Translations under genes and position numbers: made by a program | NCBI GenBank assembly: GCA_002346645.1 | Contig: DEAD01000008.1 | Coordinates: 151,363-215,362 of the forward strand | Length of the DNA stretch: 64,000 nucleotides | Direction: 5' to 3' | Origin: Dehalococcoidia bacterium UBA2991 | Lineage (GTDB): Bacteria > Chloroflexota > Dehalococcoidia > Tepidiformales > Tepidiformaceae | The notes under the pieces: generated by a model | The model's database searches: none | What the model saw: only the letters and a program-made list of their open reading frames with translations | Told to the model about the DNA's origin: nothing | In this document: positions 51,085 through 59,049 of the stretch, in pieces | Layout of the letters: each line of letters opens with the position of its first letter | Numbering within the stretch: the first letter of the stretch is position 1

Positions 51085-52014
51085 TTACGAAAGAGAATTG
51101 CTGAGGTCATCAAGGCGAGCAGCCTCAACATCGCTGATCACGAAGTCAATAGCACCAGCATTCTCTCGAGCCTGGCGAGCATTTCTCGCACCCGGAATGG
51201 GAAGAACATTGTCCTGTCGGGCGAGCCAGTTAATAGCGACCTGACCTGAAGTTCGCCCATGGGTCTGGCCAATCTGGTCGAGAGCCCGAAGCAGAGGTTC
51301 AACACGTTCGGGTTGGCGAAAATTTTGACCGAAACGCCTGAAGCCTCGGGCCTGTTGGCCTCCAAACCTATACTTACCAGTAAGCATCCCACTCGCAAGG
51401 GGAAAATACGCAATGAGGGTTACGTCAAGCTCACGACACGCCGCGAGGAGGCCGTTCCTTTCAGGCTGGCGATGCAGAAGACTGTAGTTGACTTGGTTAG
51501 AGACGAGGGGAATGCCTCGCCGAGCGAGGGCAGAGTGGGCAGCCCTCATCTGTCCAGCATTGTAGTTGCTAACCCCGGCATGCTTAATCCGACCTTGCTC
51601 AACAGCTTCAGCCAGACGATCCATCAGGCTGTGAATGCTAAGGAGGGTAATCGGGAAATGGATCTGGTAGAGATCTACCGAATCCAGTTGGAGACGAGAG
51701 AGACTGGCGGCAAGAGCACCATGAAGAGAACGGCTCGTTAAGCGCCAGGGCAGAGGAGCGAACTTAGTTGCTATGAAAGCATCGAGGTCACTTCCACGCA
51801 GAGCTCTCCCAAGAGCGCTTTCAGATGCACCAGAATTGTAAATTTCGGCGGTATCGAAGAAGTGAACACCAACCGCAAGGGAACCCTGAACAGCAGCTTC
51901 GGGATTAGTAGAATCTGAGTTTCTGCTCACCTCCTCTTTCCAAGTGTTAGTTCCCACACCTAGAGGTCGCATCAGAATTGTTGACGAGCCAAGGGGCATG
52001 TCGGGAAGAGACAT
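51085..52014 (-). CDS. Aldo/keto reductase family oxidoreductase
   Basis: 309 aa from ATG 52014 (MSLPDMPLGSST). NADPH-dependent TIM-barrel. Motifs: HFFDTAEIYNSGASESALGRAL (catalytic Asp, Tyr), ATKFAPLPW (Lys), YQIHFP (His), GVSNYNAGQMR, SNQVNYSLLHRQPE and PIPGARNARQARENAGAIDF (cofactor phosphate end). Substrate unknown. TACACT lies 6 nt before the ATG. Confidence 0.92.
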   Translation of the reverse strand: MSLPDMPLGSSTILMRPLGVGTNTWKEEVSRNSDSTNPEAAVQGSLAVGVHFFDTAEIYNSGASESALGRALRGSDLDAFIATKFAPLPWRLTSRSLHGALAASLSRLQLDSVDLYQIHFPITLLSIHSLMDRLAEAVEQGRIKHAGVSNYNAGQMRAAHSALARRGIPLVSNQVNYSLLHRQPERNGLLAACRELDVTLIAYFPLASGMLTGKYRFGGQQARGFRRFGQNFRQPERVEPLLRALDQIGQTHGRTSGQVAINWLARQDNVLPIPGARNARQARENAGAIDFVISDVEAARLDDLSNSLS

Positions 52015-52020
52015 AGCGGC

Positions 52021-52026
52021 AGTGTA
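52021..52026 (-). promoter_or_regulatory. Candidate -10 box of the aldo/keto reductase gene
   Basis: TACACT on the minus strand, ending 6 nt before the ATG at 52014; leaderless candidate. Confidence 0.35.
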
Positions 52027-52126
52027 GGGCAATTGGCCTCTTTACTACGTGACCGGACCCTAGTTGCAGGTGCTGGAACAGAAACCTAAGATCTAATTTG
52101 CCCTAAGCACCTGAGTCGGAGAGGCG

Positions 52127-52642
52127 ATGTCCTACAGCATCATTGAGACCTGTATCGGCTGTACCGCCTGTACTAAGCGCTGCCCTACTAACGCAATCAC
52201 GGGCTCCCGGAACGAATTGCATGTGATCGACCCAACCCTCTGCATCGACTGTGGGGCATGCGGGGTTGTTTGCCCACCCGAGGCCATACTTGACGGCCTC
52301 GGAGACGTCACTAAATCGATCAAGAAAAATGAGTGGCCGAAGGCCGTTGTAATCGAGGAGAAGTGCATCGGCTCGGGGTGTGAGCTATGCATCAACATCT
52401 GTCCGTTTGACGCCCTCAGTCTGCAACATACCGACCGTATCGATGACTTCTTCGGTGTCAGTACCGTGGACGAGAAGAAGTGCACCGGGTGCCGTTTGTG
52501 CGAAGACGTATGTGGGTGGGACGCAGTTCATATCTTCCCGCTAAAAGACGAGATCTTAAAGCCCCTGGAAGAACTGACAGATCAAGAAATCGCGCTAATG
52601 AAACAGGCAAAGATGGCGCAGGACGCCATTAGTATTCCATAG
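52127..52642 (+). CDS. Ferredoxin with four iron-sulfur cysteine motifs
   Basis: 171 aa with a GGAGAG box. Four cysteine clusters: CIGCTACTKRCP (8-20), CIDCGACGVVCP, CIGSGCELCINICP (spaced CxxxxCxxCxxxCP) and CTGCRLCEDVCG. This would support up to four [4Fe-4S] clusters, more than the usual two, so it may be an electron wire subunit or polyferredoxin. No partner redox enzyme lies next to it. A long helix (LEELTDQEIALMKQAKMAQDA) ends the chain. Confidence 0.85.
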   Translation: MSYSIIETCIGCTACTKRCPTNAITGSRNELHVIDPTLCIDCGACGVVCPPEAILDGLGDVTKSIKKNEWPKAVVIEEKCIGSGCELCINICPFDALSLQHTDRIDDFFGVSTVDEKKCTGCRLCEDVCGWDAVHIFPLKDEILKPLEELTDQEIALMKQAKMAQDAISIP

Positions 52643-52661
52643 GGCACTCGCCCTGCCCGGC

Positions 52662-52946
52662 CTAGGCGTAATGCTCGATCCGTTCTGCCAACTGAATGTC
52701 GAGTTGTGTAACTCCACCAGCATCATGCGTGCTGAGCCGAATTTCGACTGTGCTGTATACGATAGAAAGCTCAGGGTGATGATTCATCACTTCAGCAGCC
52801 ATCGCAACACGGTTGACGAAGCCCATGGCAGTGATGTGATCTTCAAACTTGAAAGTCTTGCGAATGCCGTCATCTCCATCAACAGCCCAGCCAGAAAGTC
52901 TGGCCAAGACTTCACCTATCTCATCGGAACTGAGTCGTTGGGGCAT
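52662..52946 (-). CDS. phhB: 4a-hydroxytetrahydrobiopterin dehydratase (pterin-4a-carbinolamine dehydratase)
   Basis: 94 aa. The PCD signature EVMNHHPELSIVYSTVEIRLSTHDAGGVTQLD contains the His-His-Pro active site and later His and Asp. Recycles pterin after aromatic amino acid hydroxylation or, in bacteria without it, may be a moonlighting protein. A GGAGG precedes the ATG. Stand-alone gene. Confidence 0.93.
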   Translation of the reverse strand: MPQRLSSDEIGEVLARLSGWAVDGDDGIRKTFKFEDHITAMGFVNRVAMAAEVMNHHPELSIVYSTVEIRLSTHDAGGVTQLDIQLAERIEHYA

Positions 52947-53014
52947 CTAGAACCTCCTGGACACTGGGTAGGCAGTCCCGGCGCATACGCGCCCGGCACG
53001 CAAGGATAGTACGA

Positions 53015-54775
53015 ATGGCAAAGTTGAGGGGCGACAGACGAACTTACAGCCGACGATGGTTCCTTGGTGCAATAGGAGCCTCGGCAGGAGCAGCCGGGCT
53101 GGCAGCCCTGGGATGCGAGGATGTTGAAGAGGACTTTCCAGGAAACCTGACACCCACGCCTTTGGAGGAAGCTTACCCAAGTTACCCAAGTACCCCTGCC
53201 CCCCTCCCAACCCAAGCGCAACAGAAAAGTCGCCATGGAGGAACACTGCGATACGCAGCAGCCTTTTCAAGCGACCAACAGTTTGATCCACATCAGACGA
53301 CATCAGCAGCGCTAGTGGGACAACACGCGCTTACCTACAGCCGACTGCTGACATACGAAAGCCAAGTTGATGGAAAACTTGCGCCAGACCTGGCGAAGGG
53401 ATTACCGGAACAGCCGGATGAACTTACGTACATCTTCCACCTAAACCCCGAGGCTCAGTGGCAAAGGGTCGAGCCTCTCAACGGGCGTCCAGTAACAGCA
53501 CTAGATGTAGTCGCGAGCATCGACCGCCAGCGTTCGGGAAGGGCAAAGGACTTCCCCCGGAAAGGACGTTGGGATCCAGTTGCAGGCATTGAAGCTACTG
53601 ACGACCTTACGGTGGTAGCCCAAACTGCCGAGCCGTTTGCAGGGACACTTGCCCGTTTCGCTTCACCAGAGGGATTTGTCATACCCATAGAGCTTGAAGG
53701 CTCCTTAAGCCCTACCACGCAGGTCGGAAGCGGACCTTTTCGCTGGGTAGAATGGTCAGAGGGCTCCTATGCGAGCGTAGCACGCAACGACAACTGGTTT
53801 GGTCCGGAAGACGGTCCCTTTCTAGAGGGCATCTCCATCGTTCCTCCTCGTTCGATTGAGGAACTTGAAGCGGACTTTAGAACGAGAGCGGTAGACGCCG
53901 TAGAGGCGGGTTTTCTCCAAGCCCAAGAACTGAAGCGGCGACTTCCCAACCTACGCGAGGCCCGTTCAGCAGTGGCACGGTTCTACGGAATGCGATTCCT
54001 CTGCTCCCGTCCTCCCTTTGATGACCCACGACTGAGACGAGCACTCACGATCGCGATAGATCGCCGGGAAATGCTAGAGCGCTTCTTCCAGGGCAGCGGC
54101 GTTCTTAACCCCTGGATAAGCACTGCAGTACGCCGTTGGTCTCTACCCCAAGCTGAACTGCAGCGCAAAGCGGGATACCGTCCAGGAGATGGGGGCCGCG
54201 AACTCGATCTAAGAGACGCTCAAGCCGCCCTAAGTGCTTACCAAGCCGCCACAGAAGAGGATGGCCTCCAAAGTGAGCCGTACGAATTACTAGTGACCTC
54301 GAACTTAGAAGAAACACTAGGCATGGGAGGACTCATCGCCAGCCAACTTCGCGAGACTCTTAATCTTCAGGTTCAGGTCAAGACCGTAGCCATCGAAGAT
54401 CTAACTAACCGACTCAGCCAGGGAGAAGCCCCCTGGGCTATAGGAGTCGACAACGGTTGGATTGAGCTTGATGACTGGCTCTACCCCTACTTCCATAGCG
54501 AAGGAAAGGGAAACACATTCGTATTGCGGGACGAAGAGATGGATGCATTGCTGGTTGACCAACGATCCAGTATGTCAGCGGAACGGCGACAAGCGATTGC
54601 TTATGAAGTGCAGCAACGGTTACTCGACTTAAACGTGGGCGCAAACTTTGTGAGCGAGGATGTAGTCACTCTATTTCAACCTTATGTTCAGCTTTTCCCA
54701 GTAGACGCAGCAGAGGGATACCAGGATCGGTTTTCCAAGACCTGGATCGACCGAACCCATCCAACCTATCTATAA
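53015..54775 (+). CDS. ABC transporter substrate-binding lipoprotein, family 5
   Basis: 586 aa. Twin-arginine-type signal (RRTYSRRWFLGAIGASAGAAGLAALGC) with lipobox Cys about residue 34, then a Pro/Thr linker and an SBP_bac_5 domain (RHGGTLRYAAAFSSDQQFDPHQTTS, LTYSRLLTYES, LAPDLAKGLPEQPDELTYIFHLNPEAQW, GRPVTALDVVASIDRQ, VGSGPFRWVEW). Binds peptides, nickel or other solutes outside the membrane. It is an orphan: no permease or ATPase genes lie beside it, so it may serve transporters elsewhere. Confidence 0.92.
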   Translation: MAKLRGDRRTYSRRWFLGAIGASAGAAGLAALGCEDVEEDFPGNLTPTPLEEAYPSYPSTPAPLPTQAQQKSRHGGTLRYAAAFSSDQQFDPHQTTSAALVGQHALTYSRLLTYESQVDGKLAPDLAKGLPEQPDELTYIFHLNPEAQWQRVEPLNGRPVTALDVVASIDRQRSGRAKDFPRKGRWDPVAGIEATDDLTVVAQTAEPFAGTLARFASPEGFVIPIELEGSLSPTTQVGSGPFRWVEWSEGSYASVARNDNWFGPEDGPFLEGISIVPPRSIEELEADFRTRAVDAVEAGFLQAQELKRRLPNLREARSAVARFYGMRFLCSRPPFDDPRLRRALTIAIDRREMLERFFQGSGVLNPWISTAVRRWSLPQAELQRKAGYRPGDGGRELDLRDAQAALSAYQAATEEDGLQSEPYELLVTSNLEETLGMGGLIASQLRETLNLQVQVKTVAIEDLTNRLSQGEAPWAIGVDNGWIELDDWLYPYFHSEGKGNTFVLRDEEMDALLVDQRSSMSAERRQAIAYEVQQRLLDLNVGANFVSEDVVTLFQPYVQLFPVDAAEGYQDRFSKTWIDRTHPTYL

Positions 54776-54801
54776 ATCAGACTGCCATCCCTTTCGTAAC
54801 A

Positions 54802-55593
54802 TCAACCGTTGAAATTCGGCTCGCGCTTTTCTCGAAAGGCAGCCACTGCTTCGCGAAACTCAGGCCCTTGGAGTAGGTCCATCTGGAGAGGCCATTCCAT
54901 CTCAAGTTGCTGCTCAAGCGTTGCCCACTGGGTCTGCTGAAGCATGCGTCGCGTATAAGCCAGAGCCATGGGGGGCTGCTGAGCTACTTCAGTGGCGAAG
55001 GCGAGAGACTCCTCAATGAGCTGTTCGTGTGGGACTACACGGGAGCAAATTCCCAGCTTTAAGGCCTCTTCGGACTCCACAATACGACCTGTATAGAAAA
55101 GTTCTGCGGCGCGCTCGGGACCAACCAAGCGCGGAAGGAAATAAGAGAGGCCGAAATCAGAGGCTAAGGCTCGCTTGATGAAGATAGTCCCAAACCGGGC
55201 GCGATCACTGGCAATACGAATGTCAAAGGCACTACAAATACCAAAGCCTCCACCAACAGCTGCACCGTTGACGGCCGCGATCATAGGTTTACCGCTCTTA
55301 TAGATGGCAAGGACGGACCGCCCCGGACCCATCGTGTCAAGTTGCTGCGCACGTCGCTGGGGTGTGTTGCCCCCTTCATGCCGCTGACCAGCAGCCTCCA
55401 GGTCCGCACCAGCGCACCAGGCTCGCCCTTCGCCAGTTACAACAAATGCACCGATCGAGTCGTCTTTCGTGCCCTCTTCGATGGCATTGATGAAATCTGG
55501 CATCAACGTTCCACCCATAGAGTTCATGCGCTCAGGGCGGTTGAAACGTAGCAGCATCACACGGTCGTGACGTTCGACGATCACATCCGACAT
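54802..55593 (-). CDS. Enoyl-CoA hydratase/isomerase (crotonase) family
   Basis: 263 aa, start ATG 55593 (MSDVIVERHDRVM) with GGAGG upstream. Crotonase motifs: VMLLRFNRPERMNSMGGTL, GEGRAWCAGADLEAAG, AAVNGAAVGGGFGICSAFDIRIASDRARFGTIFIKRALASDFGLSYFLPRLVG. Both oxyanion regions are intact and, unlike the two above, the size is normal. Probable beta-oxidation or ring-cleavage role in this catabolic region. Confidence 0.92.
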   Translation of the reverse strand: MSDVIVERHDRVMLLRFNRPERMNSMGGTLMPDFINAIEEGTKDDSIGAFVVTGEGRAWCAGADLEAAGQRHEGGNTPQRRAQQLDTMGPGRSVLAIYKSGKPMIAAVNGAAVGGGFGICSAFDIRIASDRARFGTIFIKRALASDFGLSYFLPRLVGPERAAELFYTGRIVESEEALKLGICSRVVPHEQLIEESLAFATEVAQQPPMALAYTRRMLQQTQWATLEQQLEMEWPLQMDLLQGPEFREAVAAFREKREPNFNG

Positions 55594-55670
55594 GAGAATC
55601 CTCCACAATTCTGATGATACGAGTGTCCACCTCCCATCTTAGGTGCGGTAGGGTTTTGGTGGGAGGCATG

Positions 55671-56642
55671 ATGCAAGCAGTCGTTTGCGACCACCTGGGG
55701 GCGCCTGCAGATCTAAGAGTGGGGGAACTGCCTGAACCCCAAATAGGGCCGGGCCAAGTGGGGATTGCCGTCGAGGCGGCAGGAGTGTCCTTTGCAGATG
55801 TGCTGTTTGTACAAGGCAAGCACCAGACGGAGCATGTGACACCCTTCGCGCCAGGCATGGAAGTCGCAGGACGAGTAATCAGAGTAGGTGCCGGGGTAGG
55901 GAACTTTCAGGAAGGGGACGCAGTAGCAGCACTTCTTCACGATGGCGGCTACGCGGAGCGAGCAGCAACCCCTGCAACCGACTGTTTTCCCGTCCCAGAA
56001 GGTCTATCTTCCGAAGTAGCTGCCGGGGCGCTGTCTGTCTATCTAACAGCCCACATCTGTCTCAAGTGGGAAGCAAGGCTGGAGAGAGGGGAGCACGTGC
56101 TCGTGTTAGGAGCAGGAGGCGGGGTGGGACTTGCAACTGTAGCAGTGGCAACAGCACTAGGAGGGATAGTAGTAGCGGCTGCGAGTAGCGCCGAAAAACT
56201 CGCGGCCGCGGAAGCGGCCGGAGCAAAACATCTCATCAACTACCAGAATCAAGACCTCCGCGAAGCTACGCTGTCTGCAACCCTTGGTACCGGTGTGGAC
56301 GTAGTGATAGACCCTGTAGGCGCCCAGGGAGAAGCAGCCTTCCGTTCATTAGACTGGGGTGGCCGCTACGTTGTTGCTGGGTTTGCTGCTGGGGCTGTAC
56401 CCGAGTTCAAAGGGAATCATCTCCTGATTAAAAACCGCAGCGCAATTGGAATGGTGCTGACGCACTATCGTGATCGTCGGGTGGCTCGCATCCAGCAATC
56501 AGCCGAAGAAGTATTCGCAATGCTAGTTAAGGGGGAAGTCCCACCCCCTGCCTTAGAGATGGGGACGCTGGCCGACGGACCAAGCTTTCTGCAAAAAGTG
56601 CTAGATCGAAACGTGGTGGGCAAATTGGTGTTGCGTATCTAG
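55671..56642 (+). CDS. Zinc-independent MDR / NADPH:quinone oxidoreductase-like
   Basis: 323 aa from the second ATG (55671), because GGGAGG is 4-5 nt upstream. Medium-chain dehydrogenase family, quinone-reductase branch: MQAVVCDHLGAPADLRVGELPEPQIGPGQVGIAVEAAGVSFADVLFVQG, nucleotide loop VLGAGGGVGLATVAVATALGG. The catalytic zinc Cys/His residues are absent, as in QOR/zeta-crystallin types. Probably reduces a double bond or quinone using NADPH. Confidence 0.92.
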   Translation: MQAVVCDHLGAPADLRVGELPEPQIGPGQVGIAVEAAGVSFADVLFVQGKHQTEHVTPFAPGMEVAGRVIRVGAGVGNFQEGDAVAALLHDGGYAERAATPATDCFPVPEGLSSEVAAGALSVYLTAHICLKWEARLERGEHVLVLGAGGGVGLATVAVATALGGIVVAAASSAEKLAAAEAAGAKHLINYQNQDLREATLSATLGTGVDVVIDPVGAQGEAAFRSLDWGGRYVVAGFAAGAVPEFKGNHLLIKNRSAIGMVLTHYRDRRVARIQQSAEEVFAMLVKGEVPPPALEMGTLADGPSFLQKVLDRNVVGKLVLRI

Positions 56643-56676
56643 GCGTGGGGCTAAAGGCCAGTAGCACATACACGCC

Positions 56677-56682
56677 TAGAAT
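56677..56682 (+). promoter_or_regulatory. Candidate -10 box of the MFS gene
   Basis: TAGAAT ending 7 nt before the ATG at 56690; leaderless candidate. It supports the internal ATG and not the earlier GTG of the frame. Confidence 0.35.
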
Positions 56683-56689
56683 CGCACCG

Positions 56690-57949
56690 ATGACCCGCCT
56701 TTGGCTTCAGCTACGGCATACCTACTACGGTTGGTGGCTCCTGATAGGTTCAGTCTTCGCTGTTGCGCTCATCGCCGGCACATCATTCTGGTCAATCGGA
56801 CTTTATGTTGATCCACTAGAGTCTGAATTCGGTTGGTCACGTTGGCAGGTATCCGGAGGGTTTTCAATCGCCCAGTTAATGAGTGGCCTTGCCGCGCCGC
56901 TAATCGGATTCGGAACCGACCGTTACGGGCCTCGCCGAATGATCTTGGTTGGCACTGTCCTAACAGCAGCGAGCTACATGCTGATGGCAACAATTAGCGA
57001 GCTATGGCAGTGGTACGCATACCAGTCTATCAATGCAGTTTTCCGCCAAATGATATTTTTCATCCCCTTCCAAACCCTTGTTTCACGTTGGTTCGACCGC
57101 CGCCGAGGCCTAGCAGTGGGTATTCTTGGAACAGGCTTTGCCCTAGGCGGATTCGTAATCGTCCCCCTCATGCGACTAATCATTGATGCGGTCCAGTGGC
57201 AGGGCTCTTTTGTGGTAGTGGGCATCTTAGGAGTTGCCGTTCTAACGCCATTTGCGTTGCTGGTTATCCGTGATCAACCAGCGGATATTGGTGCCGAGGT
57301 GGATGGAGATGCACACCCTGAAGGAACGCCTCCGAAAATACCTCAGCTAACTGGCGTGACGGTCCGGGAGGCGTTACGAACACCTCTGTTTTGGGTAATC
57401 GCAGCTGCGCTCACAACGTTCTTCTTCGGAATGATTAGTTGGATGGTCCACGGGATCCCGTACTACGAATCTGTTGGATATTCCACTGAAAGAGCTGCCC
57501 TGTTGTTCTCAATTGCCGCCGGAGGTGGAGTGTTCTCCCGGTTAGCTTTCGGCTATCTCGCAGACCGCATCCCCCGTATGGAACTAGCCGCGATGGTGGT
57601 CGCGACCTTTTTGGCTGGTTCGTTCGCCACTATGCTGCTCACCGGCGGTAGCGCAATCGGAGTCGGCATCTTCCTTGCCCTCTGGATTATTGGATCAAGT
57701 GCCGGCCCCTTGGTCGAGCCGTTGTTATTAGCCCGCTCATTCGGACTGATGGCATTTGCCTCGCTGCTGGGGATCCTCCACGCCGTTTCAACCCTTCACC
57801 TGGTTAGTCCCATCATCACGGGAGCAATCTTCGATGCGACCGGCGCTTACGACTGGGCACTGGTAATGCTAATCAGCTCAATGGGACTCTCAGTAGCTCT
57901 CTTCTGGCTAGCTAGCCGCCTCCCACGTCCTCACCTCAGCGAGAGTTAG
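56690..57949 (+). CDS. Major facilitator superfamily transporter
   Basis: 419 aa with 12 predicted helices. Motif A-like loops are GFGTDRYGPRRMILVG (2-3) and GYLADRIPRMELAAM (8-9); a cytosolic loop between helices 6 and 7 (GAEVDGDAHPEGTPPKIPQL) divides the halves. Resembles oxalate/formate- and monocarboxylate-type porters. In this gene neighbourhood it may take up the organic acid degraded by the cluster. The stop overlaps the stop of the convergent AhpD-like gene. Confidence 0.9.
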   Translation: MTRLWLQLRHTYYGWWLLIGSVFAVALIAGTSFWSIGLYVDPLESEFGWSRWQVSGGFSIAQLMSGLAAPLIGFGTDRYGPRRMILVGTVLTAASYMLMATISELWQWYAYQSINAVFRQMIFFIPFQTLVSRWFDRRRGLAVGILGTGFALGGFVIVPLMRLIIDAVQWQGSFVVVGILGVAVLTPFALLVIRDQPADIGAEVDGDAHPEGTPPKIPQLTGVTVREALRTPLFWVIAAALTTFFFGMISWMVHGIPYYESVGYSTERAALLFSIAAGGGVFSRLAFGYLADRIPRMELAAMVVATFLAGSFATMLLTGGSAIGVGIFLALWIIGSSAGPLVEPLLLARSFGLMAFASLLGILHAVSTLHLVSPIITGAIFDATGAYDWALVMLISSMGLSVALFWLASRLPRPHLSES

Positions 57950-58509
57950 GGAGAGGGCTGCTCGGAAGGAATGAAGGGCGCCTTCAAAGTCGGCCCCCAA
58001 ACAACACCTCCACCATCATCGAAATCGAATAGGCTGAGTCGTTCGGAATCGATAGGTTCATCGGTACCAAGGGCAACCGAAAGCTTCTGCGTGCTCCACT
58101 TCGACATATCCAGCATTAGCTCGACTATCTGAGCTTCTGTGAAATAGTGGCGTACTTCCTCACGCAACTTGGCGCTGATGGCACCAGGAGAATTCACAAA
58201 GGCGTCAGTTAGGCGGAGTGCAACCTTCTGGTTTTCAGGGAGGTCGCTGTCCTCGTAGTAATCAATCTTTTCAGCCATGGTTTCGTCTAGACCTGCATCC
58301 CGGGCAACGCCCAGGCGAAGGGACATTCACGTGAAGCATTGGTGCTGGCGGGCACACCGCAGCCTTACCAGCTCAGTAGTAACAGGATCGATATTGCTTA
58401 ACCGCATGACGACATCCTGATAATTTCCAATGCCGGCACTGAGTCCCGGGGCAACAGGAGTCGAGGGGCCATCAGATTCAGGCAAGCGGCGATCTCGAAC
58501 GAAAGTCAT
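57946..58509 (-). CDS. AhpD-like / carboxymuconolactone decarboxylase-family protein, candidate selenoprotein
   Basis: Read through one in-frame TGA at 58327-58329 the gene gives 187 aa. Family segments are ELVRLRCARQHQCFT-U-MSLRLGVARDAG and the helices before and after it. In normal AhpD-like proteins the position of the TGA is the second Cys of a CxxC redox pair in the HxCxxC motif; here it becomes CFTU. A 7-bp GC-rich hairpin with a GUU loop starts 11 nt after the TGA, matching bacterial SECIS spacing. Without read-through one sees only two fragments (60 and 126 aa) in perfect phase. Likely a peroxidase or thiol-dependent reductase. Alternatives: a one-point stop mutation or a sequencing error. 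The gene overlaps the upstream paralogue by 4 nt (ATGA) with GGAGG before it. Confidence 0.75.
58299..58315 (-). promoter_or_regulatory. SECIS-like hairpin downstream of the TGA
   Basis: RNA CCUGGGC-GUU-GCCCGGG (7 bp, one G-U pair, 3-nt loop starting with G). The loop begins 18 nt after the UGA, in the 16-37 nt window known for bacterial SECIS elements. It overlaps codons for LGVAR. Predicted by eye. Confidence 0.55.
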
Positions 58510-58979
58510 GATGCCTCCTCCTTAGACGAAAGGACGGTTCGCAAACCCAGCGCTAAACGCTGATGTTGATCGAGGACCAGGAGAGCGCTGACGAAGGCCT
58601 GTACCTGGCCGGGACTGAAATAGACAAGCAAGGCATCTATATCACTCTGCGTCACACTGGAAACATCTCCGACGAACTGCTCGGTAACGGCAAGACATGC
58701 TCGTTCGGGCTCGCTAAAAAGGAGCGAATCGGGCCAGTTTCTGATAGCAGCCACCTTCTCGGGGGCAACGGCAGTTCCTGAAGGGGAGCGTACCTTCTCA
58801 ACTTCATCGCCTTGAAGACTGGCAATACGAAGTCGACAGAGCTCAAGAATCTCAGGGTTGAAAGACCGCCAAAGCTCTCCATGCAAAGTGCCCATGACAT
58901 CACAGACCTCGGGCGCAAGACGCCCTAAAAGTTCCTCGAGGTCTTGAGCAATAAGACCTGTACTTCCAGTAGAAGGCAT
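58506..58979 (-). CDS. AhpD-like (CMD family) paralogue lacking redox residues
   Basis: 157 aa. The helical pattern PEILELCRLRIASLQGDEVEKVRSPSG and VAAIRNWPDSLLFSEPERACLAVTEQFVGDVSSVTQSDIDALLVYFSPGQVQAFVSALLVLDQHQRLALGLRTVL matches the following gene, but the positions of the redox Cys and Sec are Asp and Glu (RIASLQGDEVEK), so it cannot carry out dithiol chemistry. Its stop overlaps the start of the selenoprotein candidate (ATGA), suggesting that the two subunits are made together and may form a hetero-oligomer. Confidence 0.75.
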   Translation of the reverse strand: MPSTGSTGLIAQDLEELLGRLAPEVCDVMGTLHGELWRSFNPEILELCRLRIASLQGDEVEKVRSPSGTAVAPEKVAAIRNWPDSLLFSEPERACLAVTEQFVGDVSSVTQSDIDALLVYFSPGQVQAFVSALLVLDQHQRLALGLRTVLSSKEEAS

Positions 58980-59035
58980 AGGCGCAAGGTACGAACCCAG
59001 CAGGTCGGCGTCAATGCCTAAGAATACCTGCCGCG

Positions 59036-59041
59036 TAGGAT
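59036..59041 (+). promoter_or_regulatory. Candidate -10 box of the TPP-enzyme operon
   Basis: TAGGAT, 8 nt before the ATG at 59050, in the 70-bp gap divergent from the AhpD-like operon. Confidence 0.3.
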
Positions 59042-59049
59042 GACTCTCT

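Noticed and set aside
57946..58326. Two separate genes (126 aa and 60 aa) either side of the TGA at 58327-58329
   Set aside because: Both pieces are in the same frame and together make one AhpD-like protein, and the stop falls on the redox position, so one selenoprotein gene explains it better than two genes or a pseudogene.
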